Assembly (NCBI GenBank): GCA_964563495.1
Contig: CAZLYK010000051.1
Location: 1 to 33,828 of the forward strand
Direction: 5' to 3'
DNA: 33,828 bases
Source: CAZLYK01 sp964563495
GTDB lineage: Bacteria > Acidobacteriota > Blastocatellia > RBC074
The notes below the pieces were generated by a model. The model worked only from the letters and a program-made list of their open reading frames with translations, searched no databases and was not told the DNA's origin. Both the position numbers and the translations under genes were made by a program. This document shows, piece after piece, positions 16,425 to 24,338 of this stretch. Numbering within the stretch: the stretch's first letter is position 1; every line of letters begins with the position of its first letter.

Positions 16425-16535
16425 CAGCAATATTCACATTTGTGCGGCCGCGTCCCCGCGTTCGCACAAATGTGAATATTGCTGTCAGCAGCATAAAAGC
16501 AAGATGGAAAAAGCCGGTTTAATCCTGCCTATTTT
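16391..16535. repeat. AATAGACAGGATT-family repeat split by a nested palindrome (E5)
   Basis: The outer left arm (AATAGACAGGATGAACGGG, from 16392) and the outer right arm (CCGGTTTAATCCTGCCTATT, 16514-16533) are the two ends of a degenerate family copy. The left arm lies inside hflX. The right arm supplies the TAG stop (16529-16531) of the minus-strand J-domain gene. A different palindrome occupies the middle. Confidence 0.8.
16422..16487. repeat. 25-bp perfect palindrome nested in the E5 repeat
   Basis: Arms 16422-16446 and 16463-16487 are exact reverse complements (they begin TGACAGCAATATTC) around a 16-bp GC-rich centre. The first three bases form the TGA stop of hflX. The sequence is unlike the surrounding family. 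It could act as a bidirectional terminator hairpin between the convergent hflX and J-domain genes, but no T-tract follows. Confidence 0.88.
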
Positions 16536-17251
16536 AAATGTTCGAGGCGGTTCAGGGCTTTTTTGATCTGGCGCTCGACCTGCGCCACCAGATCGGCCAT
16601 GAGATCGAGACCCATCGACTGAGCGGTTTCGACTCTCAGTTTGAGCTTGTAAATCTCGGATGATCTGATTTCGGAGATGCCGGCTTCGATTGAGACGAGA
16701 CGCTCTTTGGCCTCGGCGATGTGACGTACAAGCACGATCATCTCGGCCGACCAGGCGACATTGTTCGTCGCTTCCTCGATTCCTGCGCCGGCTTCGAGCA
16801 ATTCCCGGAGCCGTTCCTCAGCGCCGGCCTGATAGGCCCGATTGACCTCGACCATCAATTGATGGCGATGGCGGCGTTCGTGCTCGCACGAGGTCAGGTC
16901 GGGATGGAATTTCCGGGCGACTTCGCGGTAGAGCTTTTTGAGCTTGCCCGAATAAAACCGGTTCTGCCCGCAACCGGCTTGGTCATCGGCCGGCGACTCG
17001 GCCTCGGCATCGTCCTCGACTTCCAGCCCCTGCCATTTGGCGATCTCTTTTTCGATCTCGGCCAGCTGGTCAAAGCGGCTGCCGATGACGCTCAAATAAC
17101 GGCTCTCGAACGATCGCATCTCGGCCTGCAATTGCGTCAACAGCGGCTCGGCTTGAGCGATCTGCAGTTCGAGGGCGGCCAGTGCCTCGCGGCGACGGTG
17201 CAACTCTCGTTCTTCGCTTTGCTGACTGAGAATTATTCCGGTCGTGCTCAT
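16529..17251 (-). CDS. J-domain (DnaJ-like) protein with flanking coiled coils
   Basis: A 240-residue protein. A coiled-coil-like N-terminus (about 10-75, rich in Q/E/L/R) is followed by an acidic linker and then a J-domain segment L-K-K-L-Y-R-E-V-A-R-K-F-H-P-D-L (104-119) with the HPD signature at 116-118, which stimulates Hsp70 ATPase. A second long helical region follows. Only helices II-III of the J-domain are clear, so it may be a reduced J-domain. The start is the ATG that overlaps the stop of the phosphatase gene as ATGA, which implies coupled translation; a longer in-frame start is less likely. It is the last gene of the operon. Its TAG stop lies inside a dispersed repeat arm. Confidence 0.82.
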   Translation of the reverse strand: MSTTGIILSQQSEERELHRRREALAALELQIAQAEPLLTQLQAEMRSFESRYLSVIGSRFDQLAEIEKEIAKWQGLEVEDDAEAESPADDQAGCGQNRFYSGKLKKLYREVARKFHPDLTSCEHERRHRHQLMVEVNRAYQAGAEERLRELLEAGAGIEEATNNVAWSAEMIVLVRHIAEAKERLVSIEAGISEIRSSEIYKLKLRVETAQSMGLDLMADLVAQVERQIKKALNRLEHLK

Positions 17252-17943
17252 AGTAGTTGTCGCACCCCTTCGGGGCTCTCGCAACCAGTCTCCCAAAGTT
17301 GTCTGGGCTGACTTAGTATCTGTTTGAGAATATCCTCAAAAGTGTCGAACTCGCGGTAGTTGATGCCTCGTTCACGGCAGTAGAGAACGAGGCCGTGTTT
17401 GGCGAAGACCTCGTCCGCCGCCTCAGCCCCGGGGCGATCCGACAGACCATCGCCGATGAAGATAATGTATTCCCCGCGTTGGCGGGCAGCGCGCAAGGCC
17501 GCACCTTTGTCGTGTCCAAATTTCGTTCGATCGCGAAAAATGCATCTCCAGCCGGTCTTCTCGTCAGGATTGAGATTGTTCGCAAGCACTTCGACCGCCG
17601 GAAATTCCGCCGGTGAAATGAAAAGATCGATGATCTGGTGAAAACCGGCGCTGAGGACGGTGAGCGGCACGCCATTCGCGTGACACCATCGCGCGAGGGC
17701 CGGAAAGCCGGGATCGATCGTCACCCGTTCGCGCAGCAGATTGACGGCATGATCGAACGGCGCGCGAATGCCGCGCATTTCGGCGGCAATGCCGTCGCGC
17801 AAGCTCATCCTCCCTTCCCGAATCAGCCGGCCGATGGTCTCGACATGTCGCGGCCCTCCCCCGATTGTGGTCGCCAGAAAAACCAGCGTGTCTTTGCTCG
17901 TGATCGTGCCGTCAAAGTCAGAAAAGATGTGTAATTTTGCCAT
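17248..17943 (-). CDS. HAD-superfamily phosphatase, MtnX-like
   Basis: A 231-residue protein. Motif I is D-F-D-G-T (9-13) with both aspartates; motif II is L-S-A-G-F (97-101); Lys146 serves as motif III; motif IV is G-D-G-L-S-D (164-169). This is the HAD IB subfamily shared by phosphoserine phosphatase and MtnX (2-hydroxy-3-keto-5-methylthiopentenyl-1-phosphate phosphatase). The N-terminal pattern I-F-S-D-F-D-G-T-I-T-S-K-D-T and the overall length favour MtnX-like, but no other methionine-salvage gene is in view, so the substrate is open. It follows the LolA gene by 17 bases and overlaps the J-domain gene. Confidence 0.83.
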   Translation of the reverse strand: MAKLHIFSDFDGTITSKDTLVFLATTIGGGPRHVETIGRLIREGRMSLRDGIAAEMRGIRAPFDHAVNLLRERVTIDPGFPALARWCHANGVPLTVLSAGFHQIIDLFISPAEFPAVEVLANNLNPDEKTGWRCIFRDRTKFGHDKGAALRAARQRGEYIIFIGDGLSDRPGAEAADEVFAKHGLVLYCRERGINYREFDTFEDILKQILSQPRQLWETGCESPEGVRQLL

Positions 17944-17960
17944 TCACCCGCAGTCTTTCT

Positions 17961-18623
17961 TCAATCATTTTTTCTCACTTCGACGCCTGCCGGTGGATTG
18001 AATGCGAATTGAGAATCGCTAACCATGACGTTTTCGCGAAGATTTGAGAAAGTAAAATCAGAGCGCCCGCCATCGACATCGATCAATGAGAGCCGTGAAA
18101 GTTGTAAATTGTTCGGCTCGATCTCGATGATCAGCTCGCGAAATCCCTGCGCCCGATTGGGGATCATGCGCAGAACAGTGTTGCCGGCCTTGAGCGGGCT
18201 CTCGCTCGAATACTCTATCCGCTTGAAATCACGGCGTAGATTCCCGCGGCCGAGCAGAAATGCGAATGGAGCCCGCAGATCGTCGGACTCCTTGACTGAA
18301 ACGCTCGTCGCCAGCTTCTCCGCCGGCAGATACTCATAAATGTATTTTCCGTCGCAGACGAAGAGCTTGCTCTCAGGCGCCGTATAATCCCAGCGCATCC
18401 GGCCGGGTTTCTTCAGGATCAGACGGCCGCTTTCGCGCCTCGGCCGCTCGCTGCGCGAGCTATAGACCTGCGTGAAATCGGCCGAGAGCGTCATGAGGCG
18501 GTTATATTTTGCCTCGAGCGATCTGATCAGCCGGTCGAGTTCCCGGCTCTGAGCCGATGTCTGAAACGGAATAAACAAGGCCAGGCAGAAGATCGCCCGC
18601 TGATATTTGTTCATGACAGTCAT
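17961..18623 (-). CDS. lolA: LolA-like outer-membrane lipoprotein carrier
   Basis: A 220-residue periplasmic protein. It has a signal peptide (about 1-24, ending T-S-A-Q) and the LolA pattern: an N-terminal helix with M-T-L-S-A-D-F-T-Q, then G-R-L-I-L-K-K-P-G-R-M-R-W-D-Y (66-80) and a following F-V-C-D-G-K-Y-I-Y-E-Y. LolA carries lipoproteins from the inner membrane to LolB on the outer membrane. The ATG overlaps the stop of the ABC ATPase gene as ATGA. A second in-frame ATG three codons later is a possible alternative. LolA linked to an ABC exporter operon could point to a dedicated envelope lipid or lipoprotein transfer role, which is inference. Confidence 0.86.
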   Translation of the reverse strand: MTVMNKYQRAIFCLALFIPFQTSAQSRELDRLIRSLEAKYNRLMTLSADFTQVYSSRSERPRRESGRLILKKPGRMRWDYTAPESKLFVCDGKYIYEYLPAEKLATSVSVKESDDLRAPFAFLLGRGNLRRDFKRIEYSSESPLKAGNTVLRMIPNRAQGFRELIIEIEPNNLQLSRLSLIDVDGGRSDFTFSNLRENVMVSDSQFAFNPPAGVEVRKND

Positions 18624-19585
18624 GGCGAGCGATTATAACCGTCAGGCGCCCGGTCGCGCGAACTCTCAGCCACCTCTCTGACAAAGAGCTCTTCGAGCGA
18701 TTCCCGGACCGGGTTGACCGAAACCAGTCTGCCGCCGGCGCCGTGCGTCAGCTCGAGCAAACGCACGATCTCGTGGTCGCTTCGCAGCAGAACTCTCGCT
18801 CCTTCGGGCGTCGGATTCACCTCGAGCGCAAAAGAGAGTAACTCGGGTATGCTCCCCGGATCGACCCCGGCGATGATGGCTTCGATCTCCTGGCTGCGCG
18901 TCTTGAGAATCTCGGATAAACGACCATACTCAACCAGGCGACCGTGATTCAAGATCGCTACCCGGTCACACATGGCCTCGACATCGTTGAGGATGTGCGA
19001 AGAAAAGAAGATCGTCTTGCCGCGTGAACGCAGGTCGGCGATCAGACCGAGGACTTCGCGCCGCCCGAGCGGGTCCAGCCCCGACATCGGCTCATCCAGA
19101 ATCAACACCTGGGGATCGTTGATCAGAGCCTGAGCCAATCCTATCCGCTGGAGCATGCCTTTGGAAAACTTGCGCAGATGCCGGTCAGCGACCTCAACCA
19201 GCCTAACCCGGGCAAGCAACTCTTCTGCGCGCCGCCTGGCTTCAAGGCGCGGCAGATCGCACAACCTGCCGTAATAGACCAACAGCTCGCGTGCGGTCAG
19301 GTAGTCGTAAAAAGCTGGCTGCTCGGGTAGATAACCGACGCGAGCGCGCATTTTCAGGTCGCCAAGCGGGCAACCCAGAATTCGCGCCGTCCCCGAAGCC
19401 GGCTTGAGCAATCCCGTCAGAATTTTGAATGTCGTAGTTTTGCCCGCGCCGTTCGGTCCCAGAAAACCGAAGACTTCACCGGCATCGACGTGCAAACTCA
19501 GACCATCGAGCGCACGGACCGGCCTCTTCCGCCAGAAGCCGGCGCTGTAATCGTGAGTCAAATTGTCGATCTCGATCGCTTTCAC
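18620..19585 (-). CDS. ABC transporter ATP-binding protein (CcmA/NatA type)
   Basis: A 321-residue ATPase. Walker A G-P-N-G-A-G-K-T (43-50), Q-loop near P-E-Q-P (87-90), signature F-S-K-G-M-L-Q-R-I (140-148), Walker B L-I-L-D-E (161-165), D-loop S-G-L-D (168-171) and switch His197 are all present. The signature reads FSKGM rather than LSGGQ, as is common in this exporter group. Residues 230-320 form an extra C-terminal domain. It belongs with the permease at the operon start; the TPR gene lies between them. It overlaps the TPR gene upstream (19582-19585) and the LolA gene downstream by ATGA. Cargo unknown. Confidence 0.94.
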   Translation of the reverse strand: MKAIEIDNLTHDYSAGFWRKRPVRALDGLSLHVDAGEVFGFLGPNGAGKTTTFKILTGLLKPASGTARILGCPLGDLKMRARVGYLPEQPAFYDYLTARELLVYYGRLCDLPRLEARRRAEELLARVRLVEVADRHLRKFSKGMLQRIGLAQALINDPQVLILDEPMSGLDPLGRREVLGLIADLRSRGKTIFFSSHILNDVEAMCDRVAILNHGRLVEYGRLSEILKTRSQEIEAIIAGVDPGSIPELLSFALEVNPTPEGARVLLRSDHEIVRLLELTHGAGGRLVSVNPVRESLEELFVREVAESSRDRAPDGYNRSP

Positions 19586-20277
19586 CTGTCCCGTCTCTGC
19601 TCCAAAAACTCCCGGTCATCAAGCTTTCTCAACTGTTCCAGACAGACCTGCCTGATAAACCCGTCTTCGCTCTCGTGATACAGCCTTCGAAACATCTCCC
19701 GCGCCAGGTCACGGTCGCCTCCTCTGGCGATCATGGTCGCCGCCATCGTCCGCATCCACTCGGGCGAGCCAGGTATGCGACTGCCGCGCTGATAGGCTTG
19801 GCCGGCTTCTCTAAATCGCCCTTCCTGCCAATAGGTGAAACCCAGATCCTGATAAAGCCTCCATTCATCCGGATTATTGCGAATCCCGAGGTTGGCGAAT
19901 CGGATCGCCTTCTCAGGCTCAATGTACTGCAGGAAGAAGGCGCCGAAACGATAAGCCGCTACCCGATGCGGGTCGAGTTCGGTGGTGATCTCGAGCAACT
20001 TTTCGAGCAGAACCATCTCGCGCACATCCAGCGCATCCTGTTTTGCACGTTGCTCCTCGGCTTTCCGCCCGAAATATTGAATCGTGCGGATCCAGTACAA
20101 ATCGGCGAGCAGCCCGTCGAATCCCAGACTGGCGCGTTTGAGCGCGGCGCCTGAATTCAGATAGAGCGCCTCCTCAATAGCCGCGGGCGCCCGGCGCTGC
20201 GAATCCATCCAATTTTGCGCGGCCGAGCTGACCAGCAGGCCGACCAGCAGCGCCAATACCCGGATCGCACTCTTCAT
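19582..20277 (-). CDS. Membrane-anchored TPR-like protein in an ABC exporter operon
   Basis: A 231-residue protein. An N-terminal hydrophobic segment (about 4-20) acts as signal or anchor. After D-G-L-L-A-D-L-Y-W-I-R-T-I-Q-Y-F-G (54-70), TPR-like helices follow: A-I-R-F-A-N-L-G-I-R-N-N-P-D-E-W-R-L-Y-Q-D-L-G-F (about 130-153). I do not recognise a functional family. Its position between permease and ATPase genes, four bases from the first and overlapping the second, suggests an accessory subunit of the transporter. Confidence 0.78.
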   Translation of the reverse strand: MKSAIRVLALLVGLLVSSAAQNWMDSQRRAPAAIEEALYLNSGAALKRASLGFDGLLADLYWIRTIQYFGRKAEEQRAKQDALDVREMVLLEKLLEITTELDPHRVAAYRFGAFFLQYIEPEKAIRFANLGIRNNPDEWRLYQDLGFTYWQEGRFREAGQAYQRGSRIPGSPEWMRTMAATMIARGGDRDLAREMFRRLYHESEDGFIRQVCLEQLRKLDDREFLEQRRDR

Positions 20278-20281
20278 GATC

Positions 20282-21055
20282 TCACCTGAAATTCCTTCGC
20301 TCGAAGATCAGGACCGCCGCCGCCGCCGCCGCCGCGATATAAAAGACGGCATAGATCGTGTTTCCGATGATCAGATTTGCGGGCGCCGACAAACCATAGG
20401 CCGTTTCGTTGATGTAATTGAAATTCGCCAGATTGGGCAGCAGGTGGTAAAGCAGCCGGCCGGAGAGGCGCGCCGGGTATGAATTCGATGTCTCGGCAAT
20501 CAACTTCAGATCAGGGCTCCAACGGCCGATCAGAAAAATGAGCAGCGTCAGGATAGCCGATAGCGCCGGCGAGGAAAAGGTGGAAAAGAGCAGCGCCACC
20601 GCCGTCACAATCATCAGTTCGAGGAAGATCATGTACGCGGCGGGCCAAAGTCTAAACTGCGCTGAATCGAAACCGCCGCTGACATAGATCAGAGCGCCCG
20701 TGATCGCCACAACCATGATGGCGGTGTTGATCAGGAGCGTAAGACACAAACCCAGATACTTACCGATCAGGAATTCTGAACGGCGGACTGGTTTTGAAAG
20801 TATGGTCATGATCGATCGTTTCTCAATCTCCTTTGCGACCAGCCCGACTCCCAGGAAGATGGCGATCAGGACACCGAAAATCGTCATGATTGAAAGACCC
20901 GCGTCGATGATCACCTTCTTCTCCTGCCCATATGCGATTCGCCCGAGAGCGATGGAGGCCACGATCAACAGCAGAACGAAGATGACCAGGTGAGAGAGCA
21001 CACGATCTCGCACAGATTCGCGAAAAGTGTTGAGCGCGATGGGGATGATCTTCAA
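20282..21055 (-). CDS. ABC-2 type transporter permease
   Basis: About 257 residues, with six hydrophobic segments predicted by eye: near the start (L-V-I-F-V-L-L-L-I-V-A-S-I-A), I-F-G-V-L-I-A-I-F-L-G-V-G-L-V-A, I-M-V-V-A-I-T-G-A-L, I-F-L-E-L-M-I-V-T-A-V-A-L-L, a short I-L-T-L-L-I-F-L-I-G and a C-terminal V-F-Y-I-A-A-A-A-A-A-A-V-L. The motif I-A-L-N-T-F-R-E-S-V-R-D-R at the N-terminus is typical for permeases of the NosY/ABC-2 class. The chosen TTG at 21055 gives that N-terminus directly and has GGGAG eleven bases upstream. A TTG at 21097 would add 14 codons taken from a dispersed repeat and is less likely. First gene of the operon; partner of the ATPase two genes down. Confidence 0.82.
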   Translation of the reverse strand: MKIIPIALNTFRESVRDRVLSHLVIFVLLLIVASIALGRIAYGQEKKVIIDAGLSIMTIFGVLIAIFLGVGLVAKEIEKRSIMTILSKPVRRSEFLIGKYLGLCLTLLINTAIMVVAITGALIYVSGGFDSAQFRLWPAAYMIFLELMIVTAVALLFSTFSSPALSAILTLLIFLIGRWSPDLKLIAETSNSYPARLSGRLLYHLLPNLANFNYINETAYGLSAPANLIIGNTIYAVFYIAAAAAAAVLIFERRNFR

Positions 21056-21078
21056 ATCCGTTTCGTCTCCCTCCCTAA

Positions 21079-21177
21079 AAATAGACAGGATCGACAAGAT
21101 TGTTTGAAGATTGAACAGGATTATTTAGCGCTTTGTCTTTAGTCCTGTTTAATCCTCTTGAATCCCGTTAATCATGT
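21079..21177. repeat. AATAGACAGGATT-family repeat, diverged copy (E6)
   Basis: The left part (AATAGACAGGATCGACAAG, from 21080) and the right part (AGTCCTGTTTAATCCTCTTG then CCCGTTAATC, 21141-21173) are diverged reverse complements around an AT-rich centre. It lies between psuG and the permease gene on the minus strand, and supplies the TAA stop (21168-21170) of psuG. Confidence 0.75.
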
Positions 21178-22085
21178 TTATCATTCATTCCGGCCAGGGC
21201 ACAGGCGATTCGGCCGGCGAGAGCCGCGTTGTTCCTGAGCAGCGAGATGTTGGCCCGCATTGTCCGGCCCTCGGTTCGTGAAGCGATGCGCGAGAGCAGG
21301 AAAGGAGTGACCGCCTTGCCGCGAATGCCCGCTTCGTCCGCCGCGGATAAGGCTTCATCGATCACCCCTTCAATTTCGGGAGCCGGGACTTCGTCTTCAA
21401 CTGGTGTCGGAGCGACAACCAGCAGCGAGCCTGAAAAACCCAGACGCCAGTGTGTCTGCGCGATCGAGGAGATCTGTTCCGGGGTCGTGGCTGAGAGATC
21501 GAGCCTCAGCCCGCTCGACCGTGAGTAAAAAGCCGGGAGCTCTTCGGTCTCAAATCCGACTAGGGGCACACCTAATGTCTCCAGTAGTTCGAGGGTTTTC
21601 GATAGGTCAAGTATTGCCTTTGCCCCGGAACAAACCGTGATCAAAGGATAGCGGGCAAGGGCGACCAGATCGGCCGAGATATCGAAACTCTGGCCGGCGC
21701 CGCGATGAACGCCGCCGATGCCGCCGGTAGCGAAGACCCTGATCCCGGCCATGTGCGCCAGGTGCAGGCTGGAAGCGACTGTCGTCGCACCCCAACGCTT
21801 CTCGGCGATGACCTGGGCGAGGTTGGTCGGATTGACCTTGGCCACATCCGTCCGAGCGGCAATCGCCCGGATTTGATCCTCATTCATTCCGATCACCGGC
21901 CGGCCGGCTATAATACCGATGGTCGCGGGCACCGCGCCCGCGCGGCGGACGGCAGATTCACAGGCCAGCGCGGTCTCCAGGTTGTCAGGCGCGGGCAGCC
22001 CGTGCGCGATGACTGTCGATTCCAACGCCACGACCGGGAGGCGCTGGTTCAAGGCATTGGCGACTGAGGGTCCGAGTGAAAACAT
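21168..22085 (-). CDS. psuG: Pseudouridine-5'-phosphate glycosidase
   Basis: A 305-residue enzyme of the usual length. It cleaves the C-C bond of pseudouridine 5'-phosphate to uracil and ribose 5-phosphate. Characteristic text: V-A-L-E-S-T-V-I-A-H-G-L-P (19-31), F-A-T-G-G-I-G-G-V-H-R-G (118-129), C-S-G-A-K-A-I-L-D (152-160) with Lys156 at the place of the Schiff-base lysine of the E. coli enzyme, and F-E-T-E-E-L-P-A-F-Y-S-R-S-S-G. The ATG at 22085 has GGGAG eight bases upstream; the frame stays open far beyond it, but that part lies antisense to glgC. No PsuK kinase or nucleoside transporter is next to it. Confidence 0.93.
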   Translation of the reverse strand: MFSLGPSVANALNQRLPVVALESTVIAHGLPAPDNLETALACESAVRRAGAVPATIGIIAGRPVIGMNEDQIRAIAARTDVAKVNPTNLAQVIAEKRWGATTVASSLHLAHMAGIRVFATGGIGGVHRGAGQSFDISADLVALARYPLITVCSGAKAILDLSKTLELLETLGVPLVGFETEELPAFYSRSSGLRLDLSATTPEQISSIAQTHWRLGFSGSLLVVAPTPVEDEVPAPEIEGVIDEALSAADEAGIRGKAVTPFLLSRIASRTEGRTMRANISLLRNNAALAGRIACALAGMNDKHD

Positions 22086-22103
22086 TTGCAGGCTCCCTCT
22101 CTC

Positions 22104-22132
22104 TTGAAAATCATTATCCGCTCTCTTATCCT
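22104..22132 (+). promoter_or_regulatory. Candidate sigma-70-like promoter for glgC
   Basis: TTGAAA (22104-22109) and TATCCT (22127-22132) are separated by 17 bases in the 135-bp gap between divergent psuG and glgC. The -10 match is only four of six, so this is tentative. It would give a leader of about 80 bases before the glgC ATG. Confidence 0.25.
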
Positions 22133-22220
22133 CAAGCGTTTTCAAGATTAGCTCAGTCTTTCCGATGGGCAAAGCGAATTGGATACAGTCTCTAATACCT
22201 TCTTCCCAGGAGGAGTCCAG

Positions 22221-23501
22221 ATGAGCAAAGAAGTTCTCTCCCTTATTCTCGGAGGCGGCCAGGGATCGCGCCTGTTCCCGCTGACTCAGCAACGTTCCAA
22301 ACCGGCGGTCCCGCTCGGCGGTAAATACCGATTGATCGATATCACTGTTTCCAATTGCATCAACAGCGGGCTTCATTACATTTATGTCCTGACGCAATTC
22401 AATTCGGCATCGCTCAATCGTCATATCGCCCGGACCTATCGTTTCAGCCGGTTTTCCGATGGTTTCGTTGAGATCCTGGCGGCCGAACAGACCCCTGAAA
22501 ACCGCAACTGGTTTCAAGGCACGGCCGATGCCGTGCGCCAGGTCATGATGCATATCGAAGATTTTAATCCGGGCCACGTCCTGATCCTTTCGGGCGACCA
22601 TCTTTATCAGATGGATTACCGTAAGTTTCTCGCCCGCCATTTTGAGAAGAACGCGGATGTGACCATTTCGGTCATCCCGACCGACGAATCGCGCGCCTCC
22701 GGTTTCGGTCTGCTCAAAACCAACGATGAGGGTCGGATCGTCGAGTTCCGCGAAAAGCCGCCGGCCGATCAACTCCCCGGGATGCGCGTTGACACGTCCA
22801 AGCTCGGGTTGACCCCGGAGGATGCTGAGCGGCGCCCATTCCTGGCGTCGATGGGGGTTTATATCTTCAGGTTCGAGGCGCTCCGTGACCTGCTCAATCA
22901 AAGCAAATTTACCGATTTTGGCGGCGAAGTGATCCCGGCGACAATCGGCAGCTACAACGTCCAGGGATTTCTTTTCGATGGTTACTGGGAAGACATCGGG
23001 ACGATCAGCTCGTTCTTTCAAGCCAATCTGGATTTGGCTTCGATGTTGCCGAAATTCAACCTTTTCAACGCCGATGCGCCGATCTTTACCCGCCCGCGTT
23101 ACCTTCCCGGGACCAAATTCGCCGATTGTGAAATCAAGGATTCACTGATCTCAGAGGGCTGCATCCTTAATCGCGTCTCGACGGATCACTGTGTCATCGG
23201 CATTCGCTCGCGAATCGAGAACCATTCGCGTCTCGAACACACGCTCATGATGGGCGCAGATTATTATCAAACTCTGCAGGAGCTGGCGGACGACCGTAAA
23301 GACGGCTTGCCCTGGATCGGGATCGGAGAAAATACCGTCATCCGCAGAGCGATCATCGACAAGAACGTGCGGATCGGCTCCAACGTGCGAATCTTGAATG
23401 AGGCGGGCCTCGAACATCAAGACGGCGGCAACTACTACATCCGCGAAGGCATCGTCATCATTCCGAAAGGCGCGACAATTACCGACGGTACGGTTATCTG
23501 A
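22221..23501 (+). CDS. glgC: Glucose-1-phosphate adenylyltransferase (ADP-glucose pyrophosphorylase)
   Basis: A 426-residue enzyme that makes ADP-glucose from glucose 1-phosphate and ATP, the committed step of bacterial glycogen synthesis. The nucleotide-binding G-G-G-Q-G-S-R-L-F-P-L-T (11-22), the sugar-phosphate region Q-G-T-A-D-A-V-R-Q, the G-D-H-L-Y-Q-M-D-Y motif and the C-terminal left-handed beta-helix (I-S-E-G-C-I-L-N-R-V-S, I-D-K-N-V-R-I-G) are present. The pattern is closer to cyanobacterial/plant-type GlgC than to the enterobacterial one. The ATG is preceded by AGGAGG at 22209-22214; an earlier in-frame ATG at 22179 is not supported. No other glg gene is adjacent. Confidence 0.96.
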   Translation: MSKEVLSLILGGGQGSRLFPLTQQRSKPAVPLGGKYRLIDITVSNCINSGLHYIYVLTQFNSASLNRHIARTYRFSRFSDGFVEILAAEQTPENRNWFQGTADAVRQVMMHIEDFNPGHVLILSGDHLYQMDYRKFLARHFEKNADVTISVIPTDESRASGFGLLKTNDEGRIVEFREKPPADQLPGMRVDTSKLGLTPEDAERRPFLASMGVYIFRFEALRDLLNQSKFTDFGGEVIPATIGSYNVQGFLFDGYWEDIGTISSFFQANLDLASMLPKFNLFNADAPIFTRPRYLPGTKFADCEIKDSLISEGCILNRVSTDHCVIGIRSRIENHSRLEHTLMMGADYYQTLQELADDRKDGLPWIGIGENTVIRRAIIDKNVRIGSNVRILNEAGLEHQDGGNYYIREGIVIIPKGATITDGTVI

Positions 23502-23525
23502 TCGTTAAAAAGTGGCGGGTGACGG

Positions 23526-24317
23526 GTGACAAGCGACAAGAAATCCTATGATCAGAGCCCTTCATTGAGCGCACCGGAGTCCAGAGGCGGATTTTGGGGG
23601 CGCGTGCGTTATTACTGGACCATGGTCGTGGTTGGTCTGCTCTTGCTGGTCATCGGCGTGCCGATCATCCTGACCGGTCATATTCTTCGGACCGTCTTTG
23701 GGATAGAGGATTTCGTCTTCCCTTTCGCCAAGTTCGGATGCCGGGTTTATCTACGCGCGGCGGGCGCTCGGGTCCACATCTCCGGACTCGAGCGCCTCGA
23801 CCCGCGGCAGGCCTATGTCTTCATCGCCAACCATCAAAGCACGGTCGATCCGCCATTGCTCTTTGCCCATCTCGGCCATAATGTCGGCGCAATCGCTAAA
23901 AAAGAGCTGCTCAAGGTGCCCCTCTTCAAGCAGGGGTTTCCGCTCGCCCACGTAGTCGCGATCGACCGGAGCAACCGCGAGAAGGCGATCGAGAGCACGC
24001 GGCGCGGCGCGGCTGAGCTCAAACGCGGGCACAGCCTCATGGCTTTTCCCGAAGGCACTCGCACTGTCGATGGAAAGGTCAAGGATTTCAAAAAAGGTGT
24101 CTTCTATATGGCGGTCGAGGCGGGGGTTCCGGTGGCGCCGGTCGTCATCAACGATACGCGGCTGGTTATGCGTAAGGGCTCCGGCACCTCGATCCCGGGC
24201 GACGTCTACATGGAAGTCTTACCTCCAGTCAGCACTCAAGGTTACAACGACGATAATATCGATCAATTGATCGAAAAAGTGCACGACCTGATCGCTCCGC
24301 GCGTCAGAACCGGATAA
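23526..24317 (+). CDS. plsC: 1-acyl-sn-glycerol-3-phosphate acyltransferase (PlsC family)
   Basis: A 263-residue membrane-associated acyltransferase that makes phosphatidic acid from lysophosphatidic acid. The catalytic motif N-H-Q-S-T-V-D (102-108) with His103 and Asp108, and the F-P-E-G-T-R-T motif (174-180), are intact. A hydrophobic segment lies at about 33-51. The given start is a GTG in a small repeat-like tract with no clear ribosome site; a downstream ATG (in W-T-M-V-V-V-G) is possible, so the N-terminus is uncertain. It follows glgC by 24 bases and converges with the DUF420 gene with a 19-bp gap. Confidence 0.9.
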   Translation: MTSDKKSYDQSPSLSAPESRGGFWGRVRYYWTMVVVGLLLLVIGVPIILTGHILRTVFGIEDFVFPFAKFGCRVYLRAAGARVHISGLERLDPRQAYVFIANHQSTVDPPLLFAHLGHNVGAIAKKELLKVPLFKQGFPLAHVVAIDRSNREKAIESTRRGAAELKRGHSLMAFPEGTRTVDGKVKDFKKGVFYMAVEAGVPVAPVVINDTRLVMRKGSGTSIPGDVYMEVLPPVSTQGYNDDNIDQLIEKVHDLIAPRVRTG

Positions 24318-24322
24318 GCACG

Positions 24323-24338
24323 CCTGTCTATTTCTTTC
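24323..24338. repeat. AATAGACAGGATT-family solo fragment (E7)
   Basis: CCTGTCTATTTCTT, the outer end of one arm, lies in the 19-bp gap between plsC and the DUF420 gene. No partner arm is visible. It is probably a remnant. Confidence 0.45.

Noticed and set aside
7974..16535. Calling the long inverted repeats intrinsic terminators
   Set aside because: The hairpins are strong, but no T-tract follows on either strand and the same elements also occur between co-directional genes and upstream of starts, so they are listed as repeats.
22086..23021. Upstream extension of the psuG frame to 617 residues
   Set aside because: The extra part is antisense to glgC, and the ATG at 22085 gives the normal family length with a good ribosome site.
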